DNA of 64,000 nucleotides, taken from assembly GCF_009883055.1 (NCBI RefSeq), contig NZ_WWVR01000034.1, forward strand, positions 30,647-94,646, given 5' to 3'. The notes below the pieces were generated by a model, which saw only the letters and a program-made list of their open reading frames with translations, searched no databases and was not told where the DNA came from. Positions 1 through 8,567 of this stretch are shown here, one piece after another; the first letter of the stretch is position 1; each line of letters begins with the position of its first letter. The stretch is from Blautia sp. BIOML-A1. Lineage in GTDB: Bacteria; Bacillota; Clostridia; Lachnospirales; Lachnospiraceae. The translations under genes were made by a program, and so were the position numbers.

Positions 1-654
1 GATACCTCGCATTCTGGCTCCGATGACATAGTCCTGACGAAGTTCCTCCAGAACTGCATTCCTTACCTGTCTGGTATATTTTGCCGACATGGACAGAGCC
101 AGTGTCACAGCCGGCAGGATCATTGCCTTGAAATCCGTCGTACCTCCGGCTACATTGATCCAGCGAAGCTGGACTCCAAAGATACTCAGAAGAATCAGAC
201 CGATCCAGAAGCTTGGGACAGATACTCCGAAAAAAGTAATCCCACGGATCAGATAATCCGGCCACTTATTCTGATACACTGCCGAAAGAATTCCACAGGG
301 TATGGAAAATAAGATCATCAGCAGAAGCGCGAACAGTGACATCTGAAGCGTTGGCCAGAAACACTTCATCAGTTTTTCAGTTACAGGAACTTTAAACGCA
401 TACGAAGTTCCCATGTCTCCGGTAAGTACTCCTTTTACCCAGGATCCGTACTGTACCAGAAACGGCTGGTCAAGGCCCAGTTCATGTCTCGTCTGTTCGA
501 GGAGTTCCGGTGTCGGCAGATTACCACACTCAGTCAGCATGATCTCTGCGGGATCTCCCGGTGAAAGATAAGTAAGCCCGAATGTAAAAAAACTTACACC
601 GATAAGAACGATCAGAATCTGCAGGAGCCTTTTTCCGATTTGTTTTTTTGACAT
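1..654 (-). CDS. ABC transporter permease, nickel/peptide (NikB/DppB/OppB) type, partial
   Basis: This is the first 218 codons of an inner-membrane permease; the gene runs off the left edge. It starts with a short basic stretch and a membrane segment, followed by the family's conserved LSPGDPAE stretch. A PTLQMSLFA helix and the start of the EAA loop (EELRQDYVIGARMRG) lie near the edge. The family moves oligopeptides, nickel or related solutes with a second permease, ATPases and a binding protein, which should lie beyond the window. The ATG at 654 is preceded by a GGAG-like site. An upstream cobalamin riboswitch suggests a role in cobalt or corrinoid-related uptake; that role is inference, the family assignment is firm. 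Confidence 0.9.
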   Translation of the reverse strand, partial: MSKKQIGKRLLQILIVLIGVSFFTFGLTYLSPGDPAEIMLTECGNLPTPELLEQTRHELGLDQPFLVQYGSWVKGVLTGDMGTSYAFKVPVTEKLMKCFWPTLQMSLFALLLMILFSIPCGILSAVYQNKWPDYLIRGITFFGVSVPSFWIGLILLSIFGVQLRWINVAGGTTDFKAMILPAVTLALSMSAKYTRQVRNAVLEELRQDYVIGARMRGI

Positions 655-687
655 TGTTTCTCCTTCCTACATTAGTAGAGGTTTTTT

Positions 688-829
688 GTTACTGTTCACT
701 CCGTTCGCAGTAACTTGGTCAAAATGCATTCCAAATCACCTTCGGTGATGGCATTTTGCCCCGTATGTCTCGGGATTTTGCCATATTCATGGCAAAACAC
801 CTCGCGGGATATTACCTGTGAACAGTTAC
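688..829. repeat. MITE-like element, intact copy 1 (142 bp)
   Basis: The left end reads GTTACTGTTCAC and the right end GTGAACAGTTAC, a 12-bp terminal inverted repeat with one mismatch. The 8-bp direct repeat ggtttttt flanks it at 680-687 and 830-837. Internally there are hairpins around CAAAATGC/GCATTTTG, ATCACC/GGTGAT and TTTTGCCAT/ATGGCAAAA. It is identical base for base to the copy at 35891-36032. No transposase is encoded; the ORFs that cross it are fortuitous. Confidence 0.9.
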
Positions 830-870
830 GGTTTTTTACCAGATGCGATTCAAAAAGGGCAGGGGAAAAT

Positions 871-923
871 ACGCTTTTGAGTAAAAGCGCAGAAAAAAAC
901 ATCCGCATAGACTACGGATGTTT
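871..923 (-). terminator. Intrinsic terminator hairpins of the cobalamin riboswitch leader
   Basis: Read on the minus strand, AAACATCCG at 923-915 pairs with CGGATGTTT at 905-897 and runs into seven T residues. This is a classic Rho-independent terminator. A second smaller hairpin (gcttttactcaaaagc) follows at about 871-890. Their position just downstream of the B12 aptamer and upstream of the permease makes them the likely expression platform. That the aptamer controls the hairpin is inference. Confidence 0.8.
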
Positions 924-974
924 GCACACGAAAAAACAATGCTTCCTATCTACCGTAAGAATCATATCTAATCA

Positions 975-1175
975 TTTGCAAGCAGGTCTCCTGACTTAAG
1001 TTCCTCGCTCCAAAACCCCTTCCCGGACTGACTTGCGCCTTCCCAGTGGTCAATTATGTTTTGCAGCTCCCTATCACAGTGATGGGATCGTACCGGATTT
1101 ACACCGGTTTCTCTTTTAATCTGTCCGGAATCCACATTTCAAGCTAAACGGATATTCAGACAGAACTTACAAAGG
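975..1175 (-). promoter_or_regulatory. Cobalamin (B12) riboswitch
   Basis: On the minus strand the conserved B12-box elements appear in order: GAAACCGGTGTAAATCCGGT, GTGATAGGGAGC, GACCACTGGGAAGGCGC and the hallmark AGTCAGGAGACCTGC at about 998-984. This is the standard cobalamin aptamer order. It points into the terminator at 871-923 and the permease at 1-654, so B12 is expected to repress that transporter. Outer boundaries are approximate. Confidence 0.93.
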
Positions 1176-1214
1176 CTGGTTCAAAACCAACAAATGTTAT
1201 GTATTTACAACTTT

Positions 1215-1243
1215 ATAATATCTTACATTTTTTTCCATGTCCA
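1215..1243 (-). promoter_or_regulatory. Promoter for the riboswitch-controlled transporter
   Basis: On the minus strand TGGACA (1243-1238) and TATTAT (1220-1215) are separated by exactly 17 bases, a good sigma-A-type match. Transcription would start near 1208, about 30 bases before the aptamer. Predicted by eye only. Confidence 0.55.
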
Positions 1244-1326
1244 GAAATGTTTCTTTATAAATTGTATTTTTTTATATACAAAAGTAAAAAACTTTCCTGT
1301 TTTTGCGTGGCCAAAATGGGGGAGTC

Positions 1327-1371
1327 TGAGGGGGACTTTCGGCCTTCGCAACTTTGAGATAGTCCCCCTCA
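1327..1371. terminator. Inverted repeat after the amino-acid ABC operon, possible terminator
   Basis: An 11-bp perfect stem (TGAGGGGGACT at 1327-1337, AGTCCCCCTCA at 1361-1371) lies about 47 bp after the stop of the ATPase gene. The T-run on the minus side is poor (CCCCCATTTTGG), so termination for the operon is plausible but not certain. Between here and 1215 I see nothing else. Confidence 0.5.
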
Positions 1372-1417
1372 GGGTTTTATGTTTGTCAAACAGACGGGCC
1401 GCCGGGCAGTTCCCGGC

Positions 1418-2158
1418 TCAGGCATTTCGGAATCGACTCAAAAATTCCTTCGTCATTTCTTTCTGCGGATTTTCAAAAATCTGCTGTGAAGTCCCTTCCT
1501 CAACAATAACACCATCACCCATGAAGATTACATGCTTTGCCACATCTTTTGCAAAAGCCATTTCATGTGTGACAATAATCATTGTAAGTCCGTCCTTAGC
1601 AAGCGTTCTCATAACCTCCAGAACTTCCCCTACCATCTGCGGATCCAGTGCAGAGGTCGGCTCATCAAAAAGCAGGATTTCCGGTTCCATCGCAAGTGCT
1701 CTTGCAATCGCAACCCTCTGCTTCTGTCCTCCGGAAAGCTGCTTCGGCTTCGCATTGATATACGGTGCCATGCCAACCTTTTCGAGATACATCATTGCAT
1801 TTTTTTGTGCTTCTTCTTTGCTTTTTTTGAGAACTTTTTCCTGTCCGACTGTACAGTTCTTAAGAACCGTCATGTTGCTAAAAAGATTAAAGTTCTGAAA
1901 CACCATACCAACCTTCGAACGATACTCCGGAACATTCACATGTCTGTCCATGATGTTTGTTCCATGATAACAGATTTCACCGGATGATGGTGTCTCCAGA
2001 AGGTTCATACAACGCAGAAGTGTGGATTTACCGGAGCCGGAAGGACCGATAATGCAGGTAACATCTTTCGGTTTCACAGAGAAATCAATATCTTTCAAAA
2101 TCTCATGCGTTCCGAAGGATTTTCCCAGATGCTGTACTTTCAGAATTGTCTCATTCAT
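1418..2158 (-). CDS. Polar amino-acid ABC transporter, ATP-binding protein (GlnQ/HisP type)
   Basis: The 246-residue cytoplasmic ATPase energises amino-acid import. Walker A is GPSGSGKST at residues 38-46, the signature LSGGQKQR at 141-148, Walker B ILLFDEP at 161-167, with the switch histidine in IIVTHEM. Length is typical for the GlnQ family. The start overlaps the stop of the permease gene by 4 bp, so translation is coupled. It is the last gene of a binding protein-permease-ATPase operon. The family is certain; the substrate (glutamine, glutamate, histidine or other) cannot be told from the sequence. Confidence 0.95.
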   Translation of the reverse strand: MNETILKVQHLGKSFGTHEILKDIDFSVKPKDVTCIIGPSGSGKSTLLRCMNLLETPSSGEICYHGTNIMDRHVNVPEYRSKVGMVFQNFNLFSNMTVLKNCTVGQEKVLKKSKEEAQKNAMMYLEKVGMAPYINAKPKQLSGGQKQRVAIARALAMEPEILLFDEPTSALDPQMVGEVLEVMRTLAKDGLTMIIVTHEMAFAKDVAKHVIFMGDGVIVEEGTSQQIFENPQKEMTKEFLSRFRNA

Positions 2159-2949
2159 TCTCTGCTGTCCTTCCTTTCCTTGTAAGAATACATACCACTT
2201 GTATGTGTCAGGGTATCTGCAGTAGCCAGATCATAGTTATCCGGTCCGTCCATCTTACGCTCGATCACACGCAGAATTCTGGAGCAGGTAAATGTCATGA
2301 TAAAATAAATGACCATAGCTATTGTGAAGGACTCAAAGTATGTATACAGTGCACCTGCCACACCCTTAGTCGTATAAAAAAGTTCTACCGTACCGATAAT
2401 GGAAAGTACACAGGTATCTTTGATATTGATGATCAGGTTATTGCCGATCTGCGGCATGATGTTTCTGAGTGCCTGCGGCAGAATAACATGAATCATAGTC
2501 TGTACATGTGTCATGCCGATTGCCTTGGCACCCTCTGTCTGTCCCGGATCGATTGAGAGAATACCGCCGCGGACAGTTTCTGCCATATATGCACCTGTGT
2601 TGATGGACACAATAAAAATTGCGGCAAACCACATGGACATATTAATATTGAACAGATATGCACTACCGAAATAAATAAACATTGCCTGTGCCATCATAGG
2701 TGTTCCACGGAAAAACTCCACATAGCAGGCAAGAATAAATTTTACGATTTTGACCAGTATCTTCTTAGCTGTGGAATCGTTTCTGTCTATTGGAATCGTC
2801 TGCACGATACCTACAAGAAATCCAATGATGCATCCAAAAAGTGTTCCGACCAGAGCCAGCCACATGCTGACTCCGGCTCCCTTTGCAAAAGAAGGACCGT
2901 ATTGCTGAAGAAGATAAATGATTCTTCCTCCAAAACTCTCAGGCAGCAT
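2155..2949 (-). CDS. Polar amino-acid ABC transporter permease (HisM/GlnP type)
   Basis: The 264-residue membrane protein has several hydrophobic segments and the conserved permease loop [20 protein letters not shown], the EAA motif that docks the ATPase. [11 protein letters not shown], typical of the His/Glu/Gln permease subfamily, lies just before it. It sits 12 bp after the binding-protein gene and overlaps the ATPase gene by 4 bp. Only one permease gene is present, so it probably acts as a homodimer. The hydrophilic C-terminal tail after the last helix is a little longer than usual. Confidence 0.94.
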   Translation of the reverse strand: MLPESFGGRIIYLLQQYGPSFAKGAGVSMWLALVGTLFGCIIGFLVGIVQTIPIDRNDSTAKKILVKIVKFILACYVEFFRGTPMMAQAMFIYFGSAYLFNINMSMWFAAIFIVSINTGAYMAETVRGGILSIDPGQTEGAKAIGMTHVQTMIHVILPQALRNIMPQIGNNLIINIKDTCVLSIIGTVELFYTTKGVAGALYTYFESFTIAMVIYFIMTFTCSRILRVIERKMDGPDNYDLATADTLTHTSGMYSYKERKDSRE

Positions 2950-2961
2950 TTTGCTCCTCCT

Positions 2962-3816
2962 TTATGATTCGCTGGACAGAGGCTGTACAGAAATTGCCTC
3001 ATCCATCATCTTGCTGTAATCATCTTCGGTCATCTCGCTTAAGACTCCGTTGATGGCATCTTTGAGTTCATCATTTCCTTTTTTCAGAGAAATACCAATG
3101 TTGATATCCTCATCAGATACTTCAAAAGCTCCCTCTGTATCACTAAAATCAAGAAGTTTGAAATCCGGATAAGCAACGCAGGCTGCTTTTCCTGTCGGCA
3201 TATCGGTTACAACAGCATCACATTTGCCGGATTCCAGAGCGACAAGCATCGCCGGTGCACTTTCCTGTGCAGGAAGAATGTTGGCATCCGGGATCTGCGG
3301 CAGACAGGAATCATACCAGATCGTATTCTGCTGAGATGTCACAGTTGCTCCTTTGAGGTCTTCAACACTTGCTGCGTCTTTATAATCTCCATCCTCTTTT
3401 ACAAGAGTGATGATAGATGCATAATAATATGGGTCTGTAAAATCAACCATCTGCTGACGTTCCTTGGTGATGGACTGTCCTGCAATGACACAGTCAACCT
3501 GTCCGGACTGTACTGCCGGCACAAGGGAATCCCAGTCAAGCTTTACAATCTCCAGATCATAGCCAAGCTCATCCGCAATCTTCTTTGCCATCATGACATC
3601 ATATCCATATGCATAATCAGAGCTTCCTGAAATCTGTACCGCACCGTTGGAATCATCCGGCTGAGTCCAGTTGTATGGTGCATAACCGCACTCCATAGCA
3701 ACCTTGAGTGTCTTTTTATCAGCCGCGCTTACACTCTGCACTCCAAATACTCCACATGTCATAGATGCTGTTACAGCCGCTACCGTCAACATTCTCCACA
3801 TTTTCGTCTTCCTCAT
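2962..3816 (-). CDS. Polar amino-acid ABC transporter, substrate-binding protein
   Basis: The 284-residue protein belongs to the family 3 solute-binding proteins (SBP_bac_3). It has a signal peptide ending around SVSAA at residues 28-32, then ALKVA-type first strand, the GYDVMMAKKIADELG helix and the DFTDPYYYA hinge. I see no good lipobox cysteine, which is unusual for a Gram-positive binding protein. Anchoring may therefore be by an uncleaved signal, or the protein may be released. First gene of the operon; the promoter and 5' hairpin at 3854-3924 precede it. Confidence 0.93.
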   Translation of the reverse strand: MRKTKMWRMLTVAAVTASMTCGVFGVQSVSAADKKTLKVAMECGYAPYNWTQPDDSNGAVQISGSSDYAYGYDVMMAKKIADELGYDLEIVKLDWDSLVPAVQSGQVDCVIAGQSITKERQQMVDFTDPYYYASIITLVKEDGDYKDAASVEDLKGATVTSQQNTIWYDSCLPQIPDANILPAQESAPAMLVALESGKCDAVVTDMPTGKAACVAYPDFKLLDFSDTEGAFEVSDEDINIGISLKKGNDELKDAINGVLSEMTEDDYSKMMDEAISVQPLSSES

Positions 3817-3853
3817 TTTCGTTTCCTCCTAAAATATACCTGTAAAGTAAAAA

Positions 3854-3890
3854 AAAGCGCACGGAACCACGAAGTGCCCCATTGCGCTTT
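3854..3890 (-). terminator. Terminator-like hairpin at the extreme 5' end of the amino-acid transporter mRNA
   Basis: On the minus strand AAAGCGCA (3890-3883) pairs with TGCGCTTT (3861-3854), followed by a run of eight T. It lies at the predicted transcription start and about 38 bp before the start codon. It therefore has the form of an attenuator or 5' stabilising hairpin rather than an end-of-operon terminator. Mechanism unknown. Confidence 0.6.
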
Positions 3891-3895
3891 ATGCC

Positions 3896-3924
3896 ATTCT
3901 AATACTTTATTGTTGGAAAGTCAA
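3896..3924 (-). promoter_or_regulatory. Promoter of the amino-acid ABC operon
   Basis: TTGACT (3924-3919) and TAGAAT (3901-3896) on the minus strand are separated by 17 bases, close to consensus. The start of transcription would fall near 3889, right at the hairpin. Confidence 0.75.
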
Positions 3925-3963
3925 TCTTTTTGTTCTGTCAAAAGATATAGAAAATATAAGTAA

Positions 3964-3992
3964 AAAAACGGCAGCTTCTCGCCGCCGTTTTT
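3964..3992 (-). terminator. Terminator after the NlpC/P60 gene
   Basis: AAAAACGGC and GCCGTTTTT form a stem around a short loop, ten bases after the stop of the NlpC/P60 gene, with T residues on the minus strand. Confidence 0.85.
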
Positions 3993-4002
3993 ATAAATTA
4001 TT

Positions 4003-5460
4003 TTATGAAGGTCTTCTTACAGAAAGAATGGTTCTGTAAGTTGCATCGTTGCTGATCTTGATACCATCCTGGGAGTTGGATGCGTGAACGATCTGTCCGT
4101 TGCCCATGTAGATAGCTACATGACCGCCATAGCAGATCAGATCACCTGGCTGTGCATCTGCATAAGAAACCTCAGTTCCCCAGTTCTGCTGCTCGTAGGA
4201 TGTTCTCGGAAGGCTGTAACCAAACTGTGCATATACACTCTGTGTAAATCCAGAGCAGTCCGCACCGCTTGTAAGGCTTGTTCCACCCCATACATATGGG
4301 TTTCCGACAAACTGCAGTGCATAGTCTACGATAGAAGAGCCAGAACCACTGGATGAGCTGGAAGAACTGGATGAAGTATCTACATCCTCCGGATTTACAG
4401 TGTTGTCACTGTCGATCACATTACCATATTCATCATATTCTACCCCATCACTGCTGTCAGATGTACTCTCGTCATCGCTGCTGTCGGTATTTTCGTCATC
4501 AGAAGAGTCTTCACTGTCAGAATCCTCATCCTCTGTGTATCCATCATCTTCTGTATACTCACCATCCTCAGAAATCTCTTCCTGATCTTCTTCATCAGTA
4601 TTCTCATCATACTGATCTTCCTGATTTTCCTGCTCCTGTGCAGCCTCTTCCTCGGCTTCCTGTCTTGCAGCTTCTTCTGCTGCTGCAGCTGCTTCTGCCT
4701 CTGCCTGACGTCTTGCTTCTTCCTCAGCTGCAATTCGCTCTGCCTCAAGCTGCTCGATCTCTGCCTGCTGCTGAACGATGAGGTTGGAATACTCTGTCGC
4801 CATCTGCTGTGCATATGCAATTTCATTGTCACAGTCAGCAGAATTAGCTTTCTTAGTATCAATCTGTGTCTGAAGGTTTACTGACTCAGACTCATATTCC
4901 TGCTTCATGCCTTCCAGCTCAGCCTTCTCCTGCTTATACTGATCACCAAGCTGTGTTACCTGTGCGATTGTATTTGCATATTTCTCAAGGCTCTGTCTGT
5001 CATACTCATACATCTTCTGTGTATATTCTGCTTTTGTCAGAAGATCAGAAAGATTCTCTGCATCCATCATCATCTGGAACCATGCAGCATTGCCGCCCTT
5101 CTCATAGATATACTGGATACGCTCTTTCATTGCTTCGTACTGCTTTGTCTTTGCATTCTGTGCTTTCTCAAGAGCAGTCTGTGTAGTCTGAATGTCAGTT
5201 TCTTTATTGCTGATATCCCCTTCAAGGGTCTGAATGGAAACCATGACATTTACAAGATTTGCATCCAAAGCATTAATTTCATTCTGTAACTGCTGCTTTG
5301 CTGAATAAAGCTGATCAATCTGTGCATATGTAGCATCCAGCTGTGCACTGGTAGCTGCCTGTTCTTCTCTCAGCTCATCTTCTCTTGACGCGCTTACACT
5401 GACAACCTGTGCTGCTGTCATCATTAATGCCAACGTCATGCAAACAATTCGTTTCTTCAT
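4003..5460 (-). CDS. Secreted coiled-coil NlpC/P60 peptidoglycan hydrolase (PcsB-like architecture)
   Basis: The 485-residue exported protein has a signal peptide (residues 1-24), a long coiled coil to about 255, an acidic Ser/Asp/Glu linker (about 270-375) and a C-terminal NlpC/P60 domain. The catalytic triad is visible as Cys in GADCSGF, His in GGHVAIYMG and a further His in QIVHAS. The family cleaves D-Glu-DAP type bonds in peptide stems. The coiled coil resembles PcsB/CwlO-type proteins, which are controlled by FtsEX. That partnership is inference, since no ftsEX is in the window. Monocistronic, with its own terminator. Confidence 0.93.
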   Translation of the reverse strand: MKKRIVCMTLALMMTAAQVVSVSASREDELREEQAATSAQLDATYAQIDQLYSAKQQLQNEINALDANLVNVMVSIQTLEGDISNKETDIQTTQTALEKAQNAKTKQYEAMKERIQYIYEKGGNAAWFQMMMDAENLSDLLTKAEYTQKMYEYDRQSLEKYANTIAQVTQLGDQYKQEKAELEGMKQEYESESVNLQTQIDTKKANSADCDNEIAYAQQMATEYSNLIVQQQAEIEQLEAERIAAEEEARRQAEAEAAAAAEEAARQEAEEEAAQEQENQEDQYDENTDEEDQEEISEDGEYTEDDGYTEDEDSDSEDSSDDENTDSSDDESTSDSSDGVEYDEYGNVIDSDNTVNPEDVDTSSSSSSSSSGSGSSIVDYALQFVGNPYVWGGTSLTSGADCSGFTQSVYAQFGYSLPRTSYEQQNWGTEVSYADAQPGDLICYGGHVAIYMGNGQIVHASNSQDGIKISNDATYRTILSVRRPS

Positions 5461-5609
5461 GTTTTCACCTCATAATCTAAATCTATCTATTTTGTAACAT
5501 TTCCGAAATATCTTATCGAACTTCTTTTACATATTAACATATCGTTCTCAGGAACGCAAGAGTAAATAATTAAAAATTTTAAAATTTTGTAACATTTATT
5601 AAAGAATAC

Positions 5610-5652
5610 GAAAAAAAGAGAGACGTTCTTCTGTAACAAAAACGTCTCTCTT
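5610..5652 (-). terminator. Terminator after the cell-wall-binding repeat gene
   Basis: A 12-bp stem AAGAGAGACGTT/AACGTCTCTCTT followed by seven T on the minus strand, 20 bases after the stop at 5672. The rest of 5461-5671 is an AT-rich upstream region of the NlpC/P60 gene with no further feature seen. Confidence 0.88.
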
Positions 5653-5671
5653 CTATATTCAATATTTAGCT

Positions 5672-7300
5672 TCAACTGTAAAGATCCGCAAGAATCTGTG
5701 CAGCTGTCTTGTTCTTATATCCCTCCGGATCAGAAAGTGTACTGCTGTACCATCTCAGATAATTACCTCTTCGGATATAGTTACCACAGGATGTATGGTA
5801 ATTATACTTTGTAAATCCTTTATATCTGGACATATAAGTCTTGGCAAGTGCTACTGCCTGACTGTCATAATCTCCACTCGGTGTGCAGGTTCCTGCAAGC
5901 TGGCAGCCAGCCTGCGGTGTGGAATGAATAACTACCGCACTCTTATCCGGACACTGTCCGAGAATGATCCAGGTATGCCCGTCATCATAGCCAATATCTC
6001 CCGGCTGCATCTTCCAGCCACTCTGTGACAGATAGTTCTGATTTACAATCTTACCCCATTTCAGAGTATTCTGATAATAAGAACCGATATCTCCTGAGAC
6101 AACTGTATAACCACCGCTCTCTCCTGATTTTGTGTGCATGACCTGATAAGATGCCCAGCCTACAAATCCGGAACAATCCAGACCCTTGGCTCTGTTTGCA
6201 TCACTTAAATCTCTGTAATTATTGTAATCATAATTGCTGTTCTGACTATTATACCAGGAAATCCATGTCGGACTTACGCCCTTTCTGTTGGAATCATTCC
6301 AGCCTCCGCCCCATACATACAGAGCCTGACCTACCGGCTGCAATGCTCCTGCAAGATAATTCTTGATCGTTCTTGCAGAGGTCGGTGTAGTTGGACCTGA
6401 ATTAGAAGATTCCTTATAAGAATCTGTCAGCACTCCATTTGAATCAAACACATAATACGTACCATCGATCAGCTTTTTGCCCGTTGTTATTGTGGTGGTA
6501 CTTGGATCAATATAATATTTCTTGCCATCAACGCTTATCCATCCGGTACTTACAAGTCCGGTTTTGGGATTAAAGTAATATTTCTTGCCATCAACACTCT
6601 TAAATCCCTTGTACATAACTCCTGTATTCTTTGCGAAATAATAGCGACCGCCTTTACTGTTCTTGAGCCATCCCGTCGCCATTATGTAAGTCTTGCCACG
6701 AAAATAACGCACATTTCCATTGGCTGCTGTCAGAAATCCGCTCTTGGTTGCACCAGTGCTTCCATCAAAATAGTAATAATAAGAACCAATTTTCTTAAGT
6801 CCTCTGTACATCACGCCATCTGACGGTCTGAAATACCACTTCTGCCCTTTGCTGTTCTTCATCCAGCCGGTTGCCATTGTATAAGTACCGGGCGAAAAAT
6901 ATCTCACAACTGTCTTCGAAAATCTGACAAACCCACTGACCGTATATCCTGTAGAAGGTTTGAAATAATAGTAGTTTCCTCCGACTTTCTTAAGCCCCTT
7001 AGACATAACTCCTGTTTTGGAATCAAAATATCTCTTCGGCCCTTTGGAGCTCTTCTGCCAGCCTTTATAAAGAACTCCAGTCTTTGTATTCAGAAAATAC
7101 TTATTATTGCCAAGTGTAAGCCAGCCCTTGACCCTCTTACCATTCTTATAATAGTAAGTCTTGCCGTTGATCGTACGAAATCCTGTTATCGCTGCTGCCT
7201 GGGTTTCTACGGTTGTCGCCTGCAATGTAAAACCAACTGCAAAAAGCATAATTCCCAAAAGAATGCCCCAGATCCCGGCTCTTTTACATACCTTCTTCAT
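5672..7300 (-). CDS. Secreted protein with cell-wall-binding repeats and C-terminal NlpC/P60-like domain
   Basis: The 542-residue protein has a signal peptide or membrane helix (about residues 10-33), then roughly ten copies of a 20-residue choline/glucan-binding-type repeat (CW_binding_1; GWxxxxGKxYYFxxxTG pattern) over about 40-290. The C-terminal domain contains AKGLDCSGFVGWAS, the NlpC/P60 nucleophile box, and the histidine context DDGHTWIILG. The repeats bind cell-wall polymers and the end domain probably hydrolyses or recognises a peptide stem. A Cys pair (CPDKS, CQLAGTC) in the enzyme domain is unusual. Specific substrate unknown. Confidence 0.88.
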   Translation of the reverse strand: MKKVCKRAGIWGILLGIMLFAVGFTLQATTVETQAAAITGFRTINGKTYYYKNGKRVKGWLTLGNNKYFLNTKTGVLYKGWQKSSKGPKRYFDSKTGVMSKGLKKVGGNYYYFKPSTGYTVSGFVRFSKTVVRYFSPGTYTMATGWMKNSKGQKWYFRPSDGVMYRGLKKIGSYYYYFDGSTGATKSGFLTAANGNVRYFRGKTYIMATGWLKNSKGGRYYFAKNTGVMYKGFKSVDGKKYYFNPKTGLVSTGWISVDGKKYYIDPSTTTITTGKKLIDGTYYVFDSNGVLTDSYKESSNSGPTTPTSARTIKNYLAGALQPVGQALYVWGGGWNDSNRKGVSPTWISWYNSQNSNYDYNNYRDLSDANRAKGLDCSGFVGWASYQVMHTKSGESGGYTVVSGDIGSYYQNTLKWGKIVNQNYLSQSGWKMQPGDIGYDDGHTWIILGQCPDKSAVVIHSTPQAGCQLAGTCTPSGDYDSQAVALAKTYMSRYKGFTKYNYHTSCGNYIRRGNYLRWYSSTLSDPEGYKNKTAAQILADLYS

Positions 7301-7463
7301 ATATTATCCTCTTTCCGAAAAATTAGGTGGTAACTGTCCGGCATACAGTTCACTGTCCTCCGAATAATTACATTCATTGTTACTTTTTTCGTTATATTTT
7401 TTTACAATATTATTACAATACCATGTAGGTATTATATCTCAAGATTTCCTGTACGTCAATACA

Positions 7464-7536
7464 TAAAAAAAGGCAGGAATCTGCACCAAAGTATTGTTAC
7501 TGTTACATAAAATACCTTTGGTACCGATCCCTGCCC
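7464..7536 (-). terminator. Long terminator hairpin after ddh
   Basis: GGCAGGGATC and GATTCCTGCC arms with the inner ACCAAAG/CTTTGGT stem form an extended hairpin followed by T7 on the minus strand, directly after the ddh stop codon. Confidence 0.85.
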
Positions 7537-7548
7537 TTAAACTTTTTA

Positions 7549-8535
7549 TTAAAGAAGATGTTTACGAAGTTCTGCTCCATCCTTTGCACTTAAGTAAGCC
7601 GGTGCAACATCAAAAACTGTCTTGCAGCCTTTCTGTCCTTCCTGGCTCATGCGATATGCAGCTCTTGCATAGGCAACGATGACAGAAGAAGTGAATTCCG
7701 GATTGGAGTCCAGCTTCAGGCTGTATTCGATCACATGGCTGTTCTCATCATTCCAGCCTGTTTTACCGGAACGAATAACAAATCCCCCATGTGGAATACC
7801 ACTGTGATCACGTTTCAGTTCTTCTTCAGAAATGAAATGTACGGTTGTATCATAGTCAGCAAAGTAGTTCGGCATGGTTTTAATCTCATTCTCGATACGG
7901 GCAAGATCTGCACCCTCCTCAGCTACTACAAAGCACTCTCTTGTATGCTTCTGTCTTGTTGTAAGATCCGGATTTTCTCCGTTTCTTACAGATTCCAGTG
8001 CTGCTTCCACCGGAATTGTGTACTGCTTGCCGTCCTTTACTCCATCAATTCTGCGGATTGCATCGGAATGTCCCTGACTTACGCCCTTGCCCCAGAATGT
8101 ATAATCCTTTCCATTGGTAAGGATTGCATTCGCATACAGTCTGTTCAGAGAAAACATTCCCGGGTCCCAGCCTACAGAAATGATTCCAACATGTCCGCTC
8201 TCAGAGGCTGCCTTGTCTACATTTGCAAAATGCTCCGGTACCTTCGCATGGGTATCAAAGCTGTCTACAACGTTGAACCACTGTGCATATTTCGGAGTCT
8301 GCTCCGGAAGATCTGTAGCACTTCCTCCACAGAGAATCAGAACATCTATCTTGTCTTTCATTTTTTCTGCTTCATCTACATGGTAAACAGCTGCTGTCTC
8401 TGTAAGGATTTTGACAGTTGCAGGATCACGGCGTGTAAAAACTGCTGCAAGTTCAAGATCCGGATTATGTTTGATCGCACATTCCACGCCTCGTCCAAGA
8501 TTACCATAACCTAAAATTCCAATACGAATACTCAT
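7549..8535 (-). CDS. ddh: meso-Diaminopimelate D-dehydrogenase
   Basis: The 328-residue enzyme makes meso-diaminopimelate in one step from tetrahydrodipicolinate, ammonia and NADPH, feeding lysine and peptidoglycan synthesis. The N-terminal dinucleotide fold has GYGNLGRG at 9-16. The family segments CGGSATDLP, SFDTHAKVPEHF, SVGWDPGMFSLNRL and GKGVSQGHSDAIRRIDGV are all present, and length is normal. An ATG with AGGAGGAAA upstream fixes the start. It is monocistronic. A half-copy of the MITE-like element lies 33 bp upstream of the start, within the leader. Confidence 0.96.
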   Translation of the reverse strand: MSIRIGILGYGNLGRGVECAIKHNPDLELAAVFTRRDPATVKILTETAAVYHVDEAEKMKDKIDVLILCGGSATDLPEQTPKYAQWFNVVDSFDTHAKVPEHFANVDKAASESGHVGIISVGWDPGMFSLNRLYANAILTNGKDYTFWGKGVSQGHSDAIRRIDGVKDGKQYTIPVEAALESVRNGENPDLTTRQKHTRECFVVAEEGADLARIENEIKTMPNYFADYDTTVHFISEEELKRDHSGIPHGGFVIRSGKTGWNDENSHVIEYSLKLDSNPEFTSSVIVAYARAAYRMSQEGQKGCKTVFDVAPAYLSAKDGAELRKHLL

Positions 8536-8567
8536 CTAAAAATTTCCTCCTGTACTTCTCGTTGTAC

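Noticed and set aside
715..999. Plus-strand ORF of 94 codons, with a similar ORF near 35831-36151
   Set aside because: Both run through the non-coding mobile repeat; their shared residues come from the identical DNA, and neither has a plausible site or family.
1194..1898. Long plus-strand ORF antisense to the amino-acid ABC ATPase
   Set aside because: It mirrors a certain gene with conserved ATPase motifs; composition of the translation is shadow-like.
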